Assembly: GCA_001302245.1 (NCBI GenBank)
Contig: LGYU01000004.1
Location: 101,156 to 165,155 of the forward strand
Length of the DNA stretch: 64,000 bases
Reading direction: 5' to 3'
Source of the DNA: Chitinophagaceae bacterium PMP191F
GTDB lineage: Bacteria > Bacteroidota > Bacteroidia > Chitinophagales > Chitinophagaceae
Below the pieces are notes generated by a model that ran no database searches, was not told where the DNA came from, and saw only the letters and a list, made by a program, of their open reading frames with translations. Positions 54,670 through 63,284 of the stretch are shown here, in pieces. The position numbers were made by a program, and so were the translations under genes. Position 1 is the stretch's first letter, and every line of letters starts with the position of its first letter.

Positions 54670-55926
54670 TTAGGAAATATGATGTATGGAATATTGTGCA
54701 AATACGCGGCCATAGTCAAGACCTTCATACCTGGAAAATTCAGAACCGGTATCCAGTATGAAAAAAGACAAAACGTCTTCGTGCAGATCGTAGTATTCTG
54801 CACCCGGTTTATTAATACAAAGCACCCATGAATATTTACCAGGCGTAACAAAATTGGCAGGAATAGTGATGTTCAGTTTTATGATGCTGCCGCGTTTGTG
54901 ATATTTGTCCAGTTTTTCATGTATGGTAAAAACCGGTGTTTTATGTTTATCTGTTAAACGCATCGCTAACTCCAGGTCTTCTGAAAAATTGTCCAGCAGC
55001 AGGTGTATCTGCATCACAATTTCCTCGTCATACCTGAATTCCGTTTGCATTTCTCCACCCTTATTTGCCAGGTATACTTTTACAAACTGGTTCTCTCCTT
55101 CTTTACCCGGTTTATCAATTATATCTGCGCCACTGCCGGCATTGTTGATATAGTAATCCACTACTGCATTTGTTTTGCCTTCTTTTATCAATCTTCCCTG
55201 TGATAACAATATGGACTTATTACATAACTGGCCAATAGTACCCATATTATGGCTAACAAACAATACTGTTCTGCCTTCGCCTTTACTCACCTCACCCATT
55301 TTACCCAGGCATTTTTTCTGAAACTCTGCATCACCCACAGCCAATACCTCATCTACAATCAGTATTTCCGAATCAAGATGGGCAGCCACTGCAAATGCCA
55401 GTCTTACATACATCCCTGATGAATAGCGCTTTACCGGTGTATCAATATAGCGTTCCACACCGGCAAAATTTACAATTTCATCAAATTTCTTTTTGATCTC
55501 CTGTTTGCGCATACCCAGTATGGCGCCATTCAAAAAAATATTTTCACGACCCGTTAGTTCAGGATGAAAACCGGTCCCTACTTCCAGCAGGCTGGCTATA
55601 CGTCCTCTTATTTTAGCAGATCCCGTAGTGGGTGTGGTTACCCGGCTCAATACTTTAAGCAGGGTACTTTTGCCGGCACCATTGCGACCAATAATACCAA
55701 CAGCATCTCCCTGTTCTATTTCAAAACTGATATCTTTCAGACTCCATACAATATTACTTTCTCCCTTTGCCGTACGGTCATTGGTTTCACCTACTTTCAG
55801 AAAAGGATCTTCTTTACCGCGCATCAGTGCCCACCAGCGTTCTATATCACGGCTGATAGTACCGGTACTGAATTCGCCCAGTTGATATGCTTTGGAAAGT
55901 TGTTGTGCTTTGATAGCTGTGGCCAT
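54670..55926 (-). CDS. wzt: polysaccharide ABC transporter ATPase with C-terminal carbohydrate-binding domain
   Basis: The 418-residue protein has Walker A GRNGAGKST, signature KRYSSGMYVRLAFAVA, Walker B ILIVDEVLAVGD and the H-loop VSHN in residues 1-250. A C-terminal extension of about 165 residues matches the Wzt_C type, which in known systems recognises the modified non-reducing end of the chain before export. It pairs with the permease gene 15 bases upstream and drives transport of the lipid-linked polymer across the inner membrane. Confidence 0.92.
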   Translation of the reverse strand: MATAIKAQQLSKAYQLGEFSTGTISRDIERWWALMRGKEDPFLKVGETNDRTAKGESNIVWSLKDISFEIEQGDAVGIIGRNGAGKSTLLKVLSRVTTPTTGSAKIRGRIASLLEVGTGFHPELTGRENIFLNGAILGMRKQEIKKKFDEIVNFAGVERYIDTPVKRYSSGMYVRLAFAVAAHLDSEILIVDEVLAVGDAEFQKKCLGKMGEVSKGEGRTVLFVSHNMGTIGQLCNKSILLSQGRLIKEGKTNAVVDYYINNAGSGADIIDKPGKEGENQFVKVYLANKGGEMQTEFRYDEEIVMQIHLLLDNFSEDLELAMRLTDKHKTPVFTIHEKLDKYHKRGSIIKLNITIPANFVTPGKYSWVLCINKPGAEYYDLHEDVLSFFILDTGSEFSRYEGLDYGRVFAQYSIHHIS

Positions 55927-55941
55927 AGATCAAATCCCTGC

Positions 55942-56793
55942 TTATATAGTGTCTACAAAATTCTTTTCTACTCTGTTAAAAGTTACCAGACCAATAATAA
56001 AGATCACTAAGGTGGCAACCACACTGTACCAGAATGCACCGCTGTAAAAATGGCCGCTGCCCAGAAAACCATAACGAAATGTCTCTATTAATCCGCTTAG
56101 CGGGTTAAGAGCAATAAGACGTGCATATTTTTCAGGAGCTGCTGACAGTGGATAAATAACCGGTGTTGCGTACATAGCCAGTTGTACCCCAAAAGTGACC
56201 AGGAAGGCAAGGTCACGGTATTTGGTGGTAAGAGCTGTTACTATTAGTCCCATACCCAGGCCCAGCAAAGCCATCAATACAACGATTGCCGGGAAAAGTA
56301 GTACGTATATATTGGGATGTACTCCTTTATCCTGGAAACCATACCAGGCCATTAAAACAAGAAACAACAGGAACTGGACAGCAAACCTTACCAGGTTAGA
56401 GACAATAATACTGAGTGGCATGATGAGCCTTGGAAAATATACCTTGCCGAAAATATTTGCATTATCCCTGAATACTGTGCTGGTTTTTGTAAGGCATTCA
56501 GCAAAATAATTCCAGGCTACTGTACCAGTAAGATAGAATAAAGCGGGAGGTACGCCTTCAGTACTGATACCAGCCAGCTTGCCAAATACCAGTGTAAAAA
56601 TAATAGTGGTAAAAATGGGCTGTATAAAAAACCAAAGCGGGCCAAAGATAGTCTGTTTATAAAAAGAAACGAAGTCACGACGCACCAGCAACCACAACAG
56701 ATCGCGGTAACTCCAGACATCCTTCAGGTGAAGGTTCAGTAAACTGTCCTGTGGTTTTATCTCCAGGTCCCAGTGCTCATGTACATTGCTCAT
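55942..56793 (-). CDS. wzm: polysaccharide ABC transporter permease
   Basis: The 283-residue protein has six predicted membrane segments and the ABC-2 polysaccharide-export pattern, with LVRRDFVSFYKQTIFGPLWF near the N-terminus and LNPLSGLIETFRYGFLG before the last segments. It forms the membrane channel for the Wzt ATPase encoded directly downstream. Presence of this pair means at least one polymer is exported by the ABC route. Confidence 0.92.
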   Translation of the reverse strand: MSNVHEHWDLEIKPQDSLLNLHLKDVWSYRDLLWLLVRRDFVSFYKQTIFGPLWFFIQPIFTTIIFTLVFGKLAGISTEGVPPALFYLTGTVAWNYFAECLTKTSTVFRDNANIFGKVYFPRLIMPLSIIVSNLVRFAVQFLLFLVLMAWYGFQDKGVHPNIYVLLFPAIVVLMALLGLGMGLIVTALTTKYRDLAFLVTFGVQLAMYATPVIYPLSAAPEKYARLIALNPLSGLIETFRYGFLGSGHFYSGAFWYSVVATLVIFIIGLVTFNRVEKNFVDTI

Positions 56794-56861
56794 TGAATAC
56801 GTTGTATTTTAGTCGTTGCTCCTATCTGTTGTAGTGCGTATTCTATTTATCATTGCTAAAA

Positions 56862-59264
56862 CTAACCTTTCCCCAGTAACTTTTTCCACCAACTGCTTCT
56901 TCTACCGGTAGTTTCTTCAAAATAATCATTGCCCTTGTTTTTCTTTTTACCGCGTCCATAGCCGTAGCCATAACCGTAGCCATAACCATAGCCATACCTG
57001 CCATATCCTTTGACCTGTACATCATTCAACACCAGCATCAGACGATTGAATTTATTGCTTTCCTGGATCTCGTTGATAAGGCCCGCTTGTTTTTTAAAGG
57101 TATATCCCTGACGCACAATATACAGGGTAGCATCTGCAAAACGACTTAATATTACAGAATCGCTTACCAACCCAACCGGTGCTGAGTCAATGATCACTAC
57201 ATCAAATTTCCTTTTAGCCCATGCAATCAGTTCGTCCAGCCTTTCATCCATCAATAGCTCTGCCGGGTTAGGGGGCAATGGTCCGCAGGGCAATACAAAA
57301 AGATTCTCCATATCCGGTACTGCTACCGGCAGCTCTTCAGGCGCCAGATTGCCTACCATATAGTTAGTAATCCCCTTGCGTTTGCTAAGGTCAAGCCCTG
57401 CTGTTACTTTAGGCTTGCGCACGTCCAGCTCCATGATCACGGTACGTTTACCGGCCATCGCCATTACCCCACCTACATTGGTAGATACAAATGATTTTCC
57501 TTCTCCGCTAAAAGAAGAAGTTACCAATATTACCGGCTTTTCTACTTTATTCAATATAAACTGCAGGTTGGTCCTTATCATGCGGAATTGCTCCCCAATA
57601 TAAGAGCGATCTCTTGGCCTTGCTACCAGGGTTTCACCGCTATCCACATGCCCTACCTCACCAATAATAGAGGGTATAGCCAGTTTTTCCAACTCTGTGC
57701 GATTTTCTATCTTATCATTCAGGAACTCTTTCAATACAATCAGGCCTACCGGAACTACCAAGCCAAAAAAGAAGGCAATAAAATAGGTGGCTTTTCTGTC
57801 GGGGCTAATGGCATTCCAGTTAGGGGTAGCGGGTTCCAGTATTCTGCTGTTGGCACTGGTAGCGGCCGATGCGATAGCCGTTTCGAGTTTTTTGTTCAGC
57901 AAAAACTTATATAACTCTTCCAAGATAGCCCGCTGGCGACCAATCGCAATACGCTGGCTTTGTTTGCCAGGAAGCGTTGTCAATTGACTTTCTATTGACT
58001 GGTTTTGTGCCTGGTAACTCCTTTCCACAATTTCATAACTTCGCTTTACATTATTAAGACTTTCCAGAATATCACTACGTAATTTTGCAATGCTTGCGTC
58101 CAATTGTTGCACAGCTTTATTACCGGCAGGCACCCGCTGTAAGGTCGTCAATCTCTCTACCTGCAATTGGTTATAGTTATTTATCAATGGCGCAAGAGTT
58201 GGATCCTGTACATCAAGCAGATTAGGTACCACCTGGTCGGCTTTGGCAGGATTATTCAGGTACCGTATCATATCTTCCAATACCAGTTTTTTAACCTGCT
58301 GGGTCATCAATTGCGAGTTGGTTTCGGTAAGCTTACCCAAAAACATCTGCGACTGACCTTCCAGGCTAAACGACTGGTTGCCTTCATCAAAATGCTGCAG
58401 ATTCTTTTCAATGCCACGCAACTGCAGGTTAATAGTATCCAGTCTTTCGTCGATAAAACGAAGCGTATTAGCCAGTGTCTGGTTCTTTTCTTCAATAATA
58501 CTGGCATTGTATTCCTGCATCAACTGATTAATGATATCTGCCGCCATTTCAGGATTCTGACTTACCAAGCCAATGGCCAGAATGGTCGTATTATTGTTAA
58601 CGACATTAATACCTAAGCTACCATTTACCATTCCAACAGCATGTTCAACAGGCGTCCATCGTATACTGAACTCTTTACTTTCCCAACGGGCAGGGTTACC
58701 ATTACCCGTCAGCAGTAGACGTATTTTGTTACCGGCATAATCAAATGTTTCTCCAAACAGGTATTGTCTGGCAGCATCTTTCAGGGTAAAATGTGCTTCA
58801 TCTATTGCAATAATAGAAAGCCCGAATGCCTGCATACTATCCTTTTGTTCTACAATATCCAACTGTAGCGGTGCCCCCTTATACAACAGAAAACTTTTTA
58901 CATTTCCTATATTGTAATATTGTTTTTGTAGTCCCAGATTTCTGATAACCCTTTTGGCCAGGATGGAAGAACGGAGTACTTCCATTTCGTTGCGGATATT
59001 CACCGAAGACTGATGGTTCTGTAATATTTCTTCCAGTTTATCGCCCGAACTTTTTTCGGTTCTCAATAGCATCGTTCCCTGGGCACTGAATAATTCCACA
59101 CTGTAGCGCAGCTTTACCCAGGCAATGCCCAATGCAATAGCTATTGAGATGAGTATCCAGGGCAGATAACCTATATATTTCAACACAAACTCCTTTGGAG
59201 TATCTTTCCAGGAGTTCTGTTTCCATGCATTATTCTGTGATGCAATTTCCGTTGTATCGGGCAT
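56862..59264 (-). CDS. wzc: polysaccharide co-polymerase / tyrosine autokinase with Gly-Tyr repeat tail
   Basis: The 800-residue protein has an N-terminal Wzz domain between two membrane segments (near 31-50 and 505-525), long periplasmic coiled-coil helices, and a C-terminal BY-kinase domain with TSSFSGEGKS (Walker A), MELDVRKPK (Walker A') and VVIIDSAPVG (Walker B). Residues 753-772 are a Gly-Tyr repeat with eight tyrosines, followed by a Lys-rich stretch; this is the expected place for the autophosphorylated tyrosine cluster. It controls chain length and export with the Wza-like lipoprotein 10 bases upstream, and the CpsB-like gene at the operon end could dephosphorylate it. Confidence 0.92.
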   Translation of the reverse strand: MPDTTEIASQNNAWKQNSWKDTPKEFVLKYIGYLPWILISIAIALGIAWVKLRYSVELFSAQGTMLLRTEKSSGDKLEEILQNHQSSVNIRNEMEVLRSSILAKRVIRNLGLQKQYYNIGNVKSFLLYKGAPLQLDIVEQKDSMQAFGLSIIAIDEAHFTLKDAARQYLFGETFDYAGNKIRLLLTGNGNPARWESKEFSIRWTPVEHAVGMVNGSLGINVVNNNTTILAIGLVSQNPEMAADIINQLMQEYNASIIEEKNQTLANTLRFIDERLDTINLQLRGIEKNLQHFDEGNQSFSLEGQSQMFLGKLTETNSQLMTQQVKKLVLEDMIRYLNNPAKADQVVPNLLDVQDPTLAPLINNYNQLQVERLTTLQRVPAGNKAVQQLDASIAKLRSDILESLNNVKRSYEIVERSYQAQNQSIESQLTTLPGKQSQRIAIGRQRAILEELYKFLLNKKLETAIASAATSANSRILEPATPNWNAISPDRKATYFIAFFFGLVVPVGLIVLKEFLNDKIENRTELEKLAIPSIIGEVGHVDSGETLVARPRDRSYIGEQFRMIRTNLQFILNKVEKPVILVTSSFSGEGKSFVSTNVGGVMAMAGKRTVIMELDVRKPKVTAGLDLSKRKGITNYMVGNLAPEELPVAVPDMENLFVLPCGPLPPNPAELLMDERLDELIAWAKRKFDVVIIDSAPVGLVSDSVILSRFADATLYIVRQGYTFKKQAGLINEIQESNKFNRLMLVLNDVQVKGYGRYGYGYGYGYGYGYGRGKKKNKGNDYFEETTGRRSSWWKKLLGKG
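56955..56996 (-). repeat. short tandem repeat coding for the Tyr-Gly tail of the kinase
   Basis: Seven copies of a hexamer of the type TATGGC/TACGGT encode (Tyr-Gly)7 at residues 757-770. A higher-order 12-base period is also visible. Such arrays can gain or lose units by slippage in steps of six bases, which keeps the reading frame. Confidence 0.85.
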
Positions 59265-59274
59265 TTGTATCTGG

Positions 59275-60042
59275 CTATTTTGTAATAGAATAAATAATAC
59301 CTGCTATTGAGATCAATGTAGCAGCCAGGCTGATGTTTTGAATCACTTCCTGTCGCTCTGCCGAAGGTTTACGCTTAGTAGGCTGTACTATTACCAGGTC
59401 ATTTTGTTTTAAATAGTAATAAGGTGAAGCAAATATGGTGGGATCAGTAATATCCAGTTGTTTTATCTCGCGGGTGCCGTTCAACTCCCGTATCAGCAAT
59501 ACTTCTTTTTTACGGGCATAAATAGTAAAATCTCCGGCCAGGGCTATTGCTTCCAGAATCGTAACACGCTCGTTGGGTATACTAAATTCTCCTCCCCGAT
59601 TCACCTCACCCTGAACTGTAATTTTATAGTTGAGAAAACGAATAACATAATTGGGATTTTTTAATTTGTCTTTCAGATTATCATCCAGTAATTTGGTAAG
59701 CCCAGCTTTGGTAAGCCCTTCCACATGTAACTTGCCTATATGCGGAAATTGTATATAGCCTTCTTCATTAACGAGATAACCAGACACCGCAGCGTCACCA
59801 GTTGATACCTGATTATAATCAGCAGAGGCAGTCAGGTCATCACTGTATACCATGATATTCAGGATATCGTTTTTCTGAATGATCGCTTCTTTAGGCGTCA
59901 GTGTAATATATTTTGAAGTATCAAAACCTCCCTGAAAATACATTGCCTGTTTGGGATTGCACGCTGTCATCTGCATCAGGCATGCTATGATCAGCAAGCT
60001 GCCGATAGCATTTACCAAAGTTGGTGTTGTTTTTGAACGCAT
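59275..60042 (-). CDS. wza: polysaccharide export outer-membrane lipoprotein, Wza-like
   Basis: The 255-residue protein has a lipoprotein signal with lipobox MTAC (Cys28), then the polysaccharide export domain (KNDILNIMVYSDD, and VNEEGYIQFPHIGKLHVEGLT) and a SLBB domain (ITVQGEVNRGGEFSIPNERV). It is shorter than enterobacterial Wza and ends in a hydrophobic segment (LAATLISIAGIIYSI). It forms the outer-membrane exit with the Wzc-like kinase encoded next. Confidence 0.93.
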   Translation of the reverse strand: MRSKTTPTLVNAIGSLLIIACLMQMTACNPKQAMYFQGGFDTSKYITLTPKEAIIQKNDILNIMVYSDDLTASADYNQVSTGDAAVSGYLVNEEGYIQFPHIGKLHVEGLTKAGLTKLLDDNLKDKLKNPNYVIRFLNYKITVQGEVNRGGEFSIPNERVTILEAIALAGDFTIYARKKEVLLIRELNGTREIKQLDITDPTIFASPYYYLKQNDLVIVQPTKRKPSAERQEVIQNISLAATLISIAGIIYSITK

Positions 60043-60087
60043 ATTGCTATAGTAAATGGTCTGTCTTAAATTCTGTTATTACGGTAT

Positions 60088-60585
60088 TCAGCTGGCAACA
60101 CTTTTACCCTCCTCATCTACCTTGCCAATGATCCGCGCCGGGTTTCCTACCACCAAAGTATAAGGCGGCACATCTTCTACCACTACCGAGCCAGCACCTA
60201 TCATGGCATACGCGCCCACTGTAATGCCGCACATGATAGTTGCATTTGCACCAATGGTAGCGCCTTTTTTAACGCAGGTCGGCCTGATTTCGTGTTTACG
60301 GTCAATAAAACTACGTGGATTGATCACATTGGTAAACACCACCGACGGACCAACAAATACATCATCTTCCAGAATAACACCACTGTATACAGATACATTG
60401 TTCTGGATCTTCACCCGGTTACCGATCTGCACCCCCCTATCTACGAAAGTATTTTGTCCCAGATTGCAATGTTCACCAATTTTCGCATGTGACATGATGT
60501 GCGAAAAGTGCCAGATACGGGTTTCGTTGCCAATGATCACATCAGCATCTACTACCGCTGTTTCATGCACAAAATAAGGTTTCAT
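60088..60585 (-). CDS. hexapeptide N-acetyltransferase, WbpD/WlbB-like
   Basis: The 165-residue protein is a left-handed beta-helix with repeated hexapeptides ([40 protein letters not shown]) and the ending [12 protein letters not shown]. It resembles enzymes that acetylate the amino group of 3-amino sugars (WbpD/WlbB group). The aminotransferase and dehydrogenase that usually supply that substrate were not seen, so either they lie elsewhere or it acetylates another sugar. It lies 43 bases after upxY. Confidence 0.85.
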   Translation of the reverse strand: MKPYFVHETAVVDADVIIGNETRIWHFSHIMSHAKIGEHCNLGQNTFVDRGVQIGNRVKIQNNVSVYSGVILEDDVFVGPSVVFTNVINPRSFIDRKHEIRPTCVKKGATIGANATIMCGITVGAYAMIGAGSVVVEDVPPYTLVVGNPARIIGKVDEEGKSVAS

Positions 60586-60628
60586 CAGTTATTACAAACA
60601 CAAAGATCCGGCGTAACCGGCATCTGTA

Positions 60629-61126
60629 TCAACGTTTCCGTATCTCCAGGTTCTTTTTATCTATCTGCGCCACCAGCCTGTACCCCAGGCTCTCTATTTC
60701 AATCTCCACTTTGTTGCCCAGTGTACGCAATACCTTTCCCTGTTGGTCCATTAGCGCCCCACCGGTAACTACCACCTGGTCACTGGGCCGCAGTTCCAGC
60801 AACTGCACTTCTACGTTATCATGTTCATTGAGAAATCGCCTGATACGGTCAATCTCCACCTGTTTCAGAACAGCAGGCTTACCCAGCCAATACACAAAGT
60901 TCAACACCCCATTGGTCATTTTTACCTGTAACTGTTCCGATTCGGTAATATGCACAAACACATACGACTTAAACAAGGGCTCTTCTACCAACTTTATCCG
61001 ATCGCTCCACTGACGATGTACCTTGTTAAGCGGACAATAACTCTCAATTCCTTTTTCTGTAAAATACTGGTGAACTTTTTTCTCCCACCGCGGTTTGGTA
61101 TATACGGCCAGCCATTGTCGCACCAT
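60629..61126 (-). CDS. UpxY-type NusG-like transcription antiterminator
   Basis: The 165-residue protein has an N-terminal NGN domain (RQWLAVYTKPRWEKKVHQYF, LFKSYVFVHI) and a C-terminal KOW-like domain (about 110-165, PSDQVVVTGGALMDQQGKV). In Bacteroides, UpxY proteins are the first gene of capsule operons and let RNA polymerase pass terminators in the leader. It is the first gene of a 34-kb operon whose leader contains a terminator-like hairpin, which fits that role. Confidence 0.92.
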   Translation of the reverse strand: MVRQWLAVYTKPRWEKKVHQYFTEKGIESYCPLNKVHRQWSDRIKLVEEPLFKSYVFVHITESEQLQVKMTNGVLNFVYWLGKPAVLKQVEIDRIRRFLNEHDNVEVQLLELRPSDQVVVTGGALMDQQGKVLRTLGNKVEIEIESLGYRLVAQIDKKNLEIRKR

Positions 61127-61140
61127 CTAGGATCATTTTA

Positions 61141-61183
61141 AAGTTGTAAGTTAATATAAGTATCAGGTACAACCTTACAACTT
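61141..61183. repeat. 10-bp perfect inverted repeat in the operon leader
   Basis: AAGTTGTAAG (61141-61150) and CTTACAACTT (61174-61183) are exact reverse complements 23 bases apart, lying 14 bases upstream of upxY in the transcribed leader. In RNA this would be a hairpin next to the start codon. No T-run follows. It might be a recruitment element for UpxY or a translation control site. Confidence 0.5.
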
Positions 61184-61297
61184 ATAGCCCTTATCCTATC
61201 AACCAAACAGGCACAGCTTCGCCACCTCAGTCACAGTCTGATCTTAAAAATTATTGAAAATCAGCCACTTGAAACTGTCAATCTTTGAATTACCCAA

Positions 61298-61347
61298 AAG
61301 CGAAAAAGGGTACAAATGAGTACACATCAGCACTCATTAATACCCTT
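61298..61347 (-). terminator. attenuator-like hairpin in the leader of the polysaccharide operon
   Basis: On the - strand AAGGGTA/TACCCTT and ATGAGT/ACTCAT form a two-part stem with a 3+3 internal loop and a 10-base apical loop, followed by TTTCGCTTTT. It lies about 180 bases before upxY and about 160 bases after the promoter candidate, a typical place for a leader terminator that a UpxY protein must overcome. Confidence 0.6.
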
Positions 61348-61506
61348 CCAATAATATATTTATATATACAAAAAAGTAAATGTCCCGCCTTTCTTTCACA
61401 GTGATATATTCCAGATTTAATGGTTAAGGGATGGCAAACAATTCAAAATCAATACATAAAACATCCATATTTACCTCCCAATGCCAGACATTCACTACGC
61501 CGGTTG

Positions 61507-61535
61507 CAAATATAGGTGATTTTATATGTGAACAA
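61507..61535 (-). promoter_or_regulatory. promoter candidate for the polysaccharide operon
   Basis: On the - strand TTG (61535-61533) and TATATTTG (61514-61507) are separated by 18 bases and fit the Bacteroidota promoter form. Transcription from here would give a leader of about 370 bases before upxY, containing the attenuator-like hairpin and the inverted repeat. The remaining bases up to 61856 hold no other gene and must contain the promoter of the divergent gene. Confidence 0.6.
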
Positions 61536-61856
61536 GAATAGCCAACAAGATACCAAATTCCCTGTTAACCTATTGGTTCGCAATATTTAAAACTGTACAA
61601 TCGCCCGGTATTACAGCTATACACAGTGTTTTTCACATACTAAAAAGTGCATTTCGGCAACGATCTTTATTATCCACAATTATACCCGGTTTTGTCATTC
61701 ATAACAGTTATGTAACAAACAACCCAGCCATTATCTTCGGAAGACATTTTTGACAATTGTCTGCAATTTTGCAGGCATTTCCGGGGGAACAGCACCTTCG
61801 TCAACCTTCTTGCCAATATTTCAGCTTATCCATTATCTTTAAGTAAAATCGATCCC

Positions 61857-63218
61857 TTGAACCAACGTTTCTACTCGCTCGATGTATTTCGAGGCGCTAC
61901 AGTTGCCCTGATGATACTGGTCAACAATCCTGGTAGCTGGTCATACATTTATCCGCCACTGGAACACGCTCCCTGGCATGGTTGTACCCCCACCGATCTT
62001 GTTTTTCCCTTTTTCCTGTTCGCCGTAGGGAATGCGCTCGCTTTTGTATTACCCCGTCTGGAACAGGCAGGTACCCCCGCCGTTCTGCAAAAAATATTAA
62101 AACGCACCCTGCTCATTTTTGCCATCGGGCTTTTTCTGAACTGGGCACCGTTTATTCGCTGGGATGGAGAACTGCTGAAAAGCAAGCCCTGGGAATATGC
62201 CAATAGTCAGGGCTCTATTGTCGGTATCCGCATACTGGGTGTGTTACAGCGTATTGCACTGAGCTACTGTTTTGCAGCATTGATCGTTTATTTCTTTAAG
62301 GTACGCGGCGCAATTGTAATAAGCATTGTACTACTACTCGGCTACTGGCTGCTGACATGGGCATTCGGCACAGGTGATCCTTACAGTCTGGCCGGTTATT
62401 TTGGTATCAATGTCGATAAAATCGTTTTGGGCGAATCGCACATGTATCATGGTGAAGGGGTTGCATTTGACCCCGAAGGCATCACCAGCACACTGACCTC
62501 TATAGTACAGGTTGTATTTGGCTATTTTGCCGGCCGCTATATATTACAAAGCAACAAGACAGCAGCCACTGCCGGAAACGGCCCTTCCTATAATATGCTG
62601 GCACATTTGCTCATTGCAGGTACATTATTGGTTGCCGCCGCTTTTTGCTGGGATATGACATTCCCCATCAACAAAAAAATATGGACCAGTTCATACGTAT
62701 TGTACACCACAGGTCTTGCACTGCAGGTATTGTCGGCGCTTATCTACATGATAGAATTTAAAAAAGTACCTACGCAACAATGGGTGCCGTTTACTAAAAA
62801 AACCTGTTTTATTGCTGGTACCATTGCCATAGTGCTGTCATTTGTTTTGCACTTTGGTGCTGCTGTAGGTTATATACCCGCTTTACTGGCCTCTGTAGCA
62901 GTAACAGCCGTAGTATTGGTATTTATCACCAATAACTGGAGCCGCTTTTTCGATGTGTTTGGCAAAAATCCATTGTTCATTTTTGTACTAAGCGGCTTTC
63001 TGCCCCGTGTATTGGCACTGCTACGTTGGGTTGATCACGTAGATGATAAAGGAAAGAAAATATACACCAGTACTTTGCCATGGTTTTATGAACATCTCTG
63101 CAAACCTGTTTCTGTCAATCTGAAAAATGGTTCGTTGCTCTATGCAATATGTACCATCTTTTTTTACTGGCTGATAGTATATGTGCTGGATAAAAAGAAG
63201 ATATATATCAAAGTATAG
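61857..63218 (+). CDS. DUF5009 / heparan-alpha-glucosaminide acetyltransferase-like membrane protein
   Basis: The 453-residue protein has about ten to twelve membrane segments and starts with the conserved block RFYSLDVFRGATVALMILVN, then HAPWHGCTPTDLVFPFFLF, which mark the HGSNAT/DUF5009 group. The start must be the TTG at 61857: no in-frame ATG lies upstream before a stop, and the first downstream ATG would remove the conserved N-terminus. Members may acetylate sugars across the membrane (peptidoglycan or glycan recycling), but bacterial substrates are mostly unproven. It is transcribed away from the polysaccharide operon. Confidence 0.87.
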   Translation: MNQRFYSLDVFRGATVALMILVNNPGSWSYIYPPLEHAPWHGCTPTDLVFPFFLFAVGNALAFVLPRLEQAGTPAVLQKILKRTLLIFAIGLFLNWAPFIRWDGELLKSKPWEYANSQGSIVGIRILGVLQRIALSYCFAALIVYFFKVRGAIVISIVLLLGYWLLTWAFGTGDPYSLAGYFGINVDKIVLGESHMYHGEGVAFDPEGITSTLTSIVQVVFGYFAGRYILQSNKTAATAGNGPSYNMLAHLLIAGTLLVAAAFCWDMTFPINKKIWTSSYVLYTTGLALQVLSALIYMIEFKKVPTQQWVPFTKKTCFIAGTIAIVLSFVLHFGAAVGYIPALLASVAVTAVVLVFITNNWSRFFDVFGKNPLFIFVLSGFLPRVLALLRWVDHVDDKGKKIYTSTLPWFYEHLCKPVSVNLKNGSLLYAICTIFFYWLIVYVLDKKKIYIKV

Positions 63219-63246
63219 CGATATTGAAATTCATGTAATTTTTCAG

Positions 63247-63284
63247 AAAGTCCATTACTCAAAAAAAGGTAGTGGACTTTTTAC
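63247..63284 (+). terminator. intrinsic terminator after the DUF5009 gene
   Basis: AAAGTCCATTAC (63247-63258) pairs with GTAGTGGACTTT (63269-63280) with one G-T pair and a 10-base A-rich loop, and TTACTTT follows. It lies 29 bases past the stop of the DUF5009 gene and overlaps the 3' end of the convergent small membrane gene. Confidence 0.72.

Noticed and set aside
61127..61856. Invertible, phase-variable promoter as in Bacteroides capsule loci
   Set aside because: The only perfect inverted repeats found lie downstream of the promoter candidate, not on both sides of it, and no invertase gene is near.
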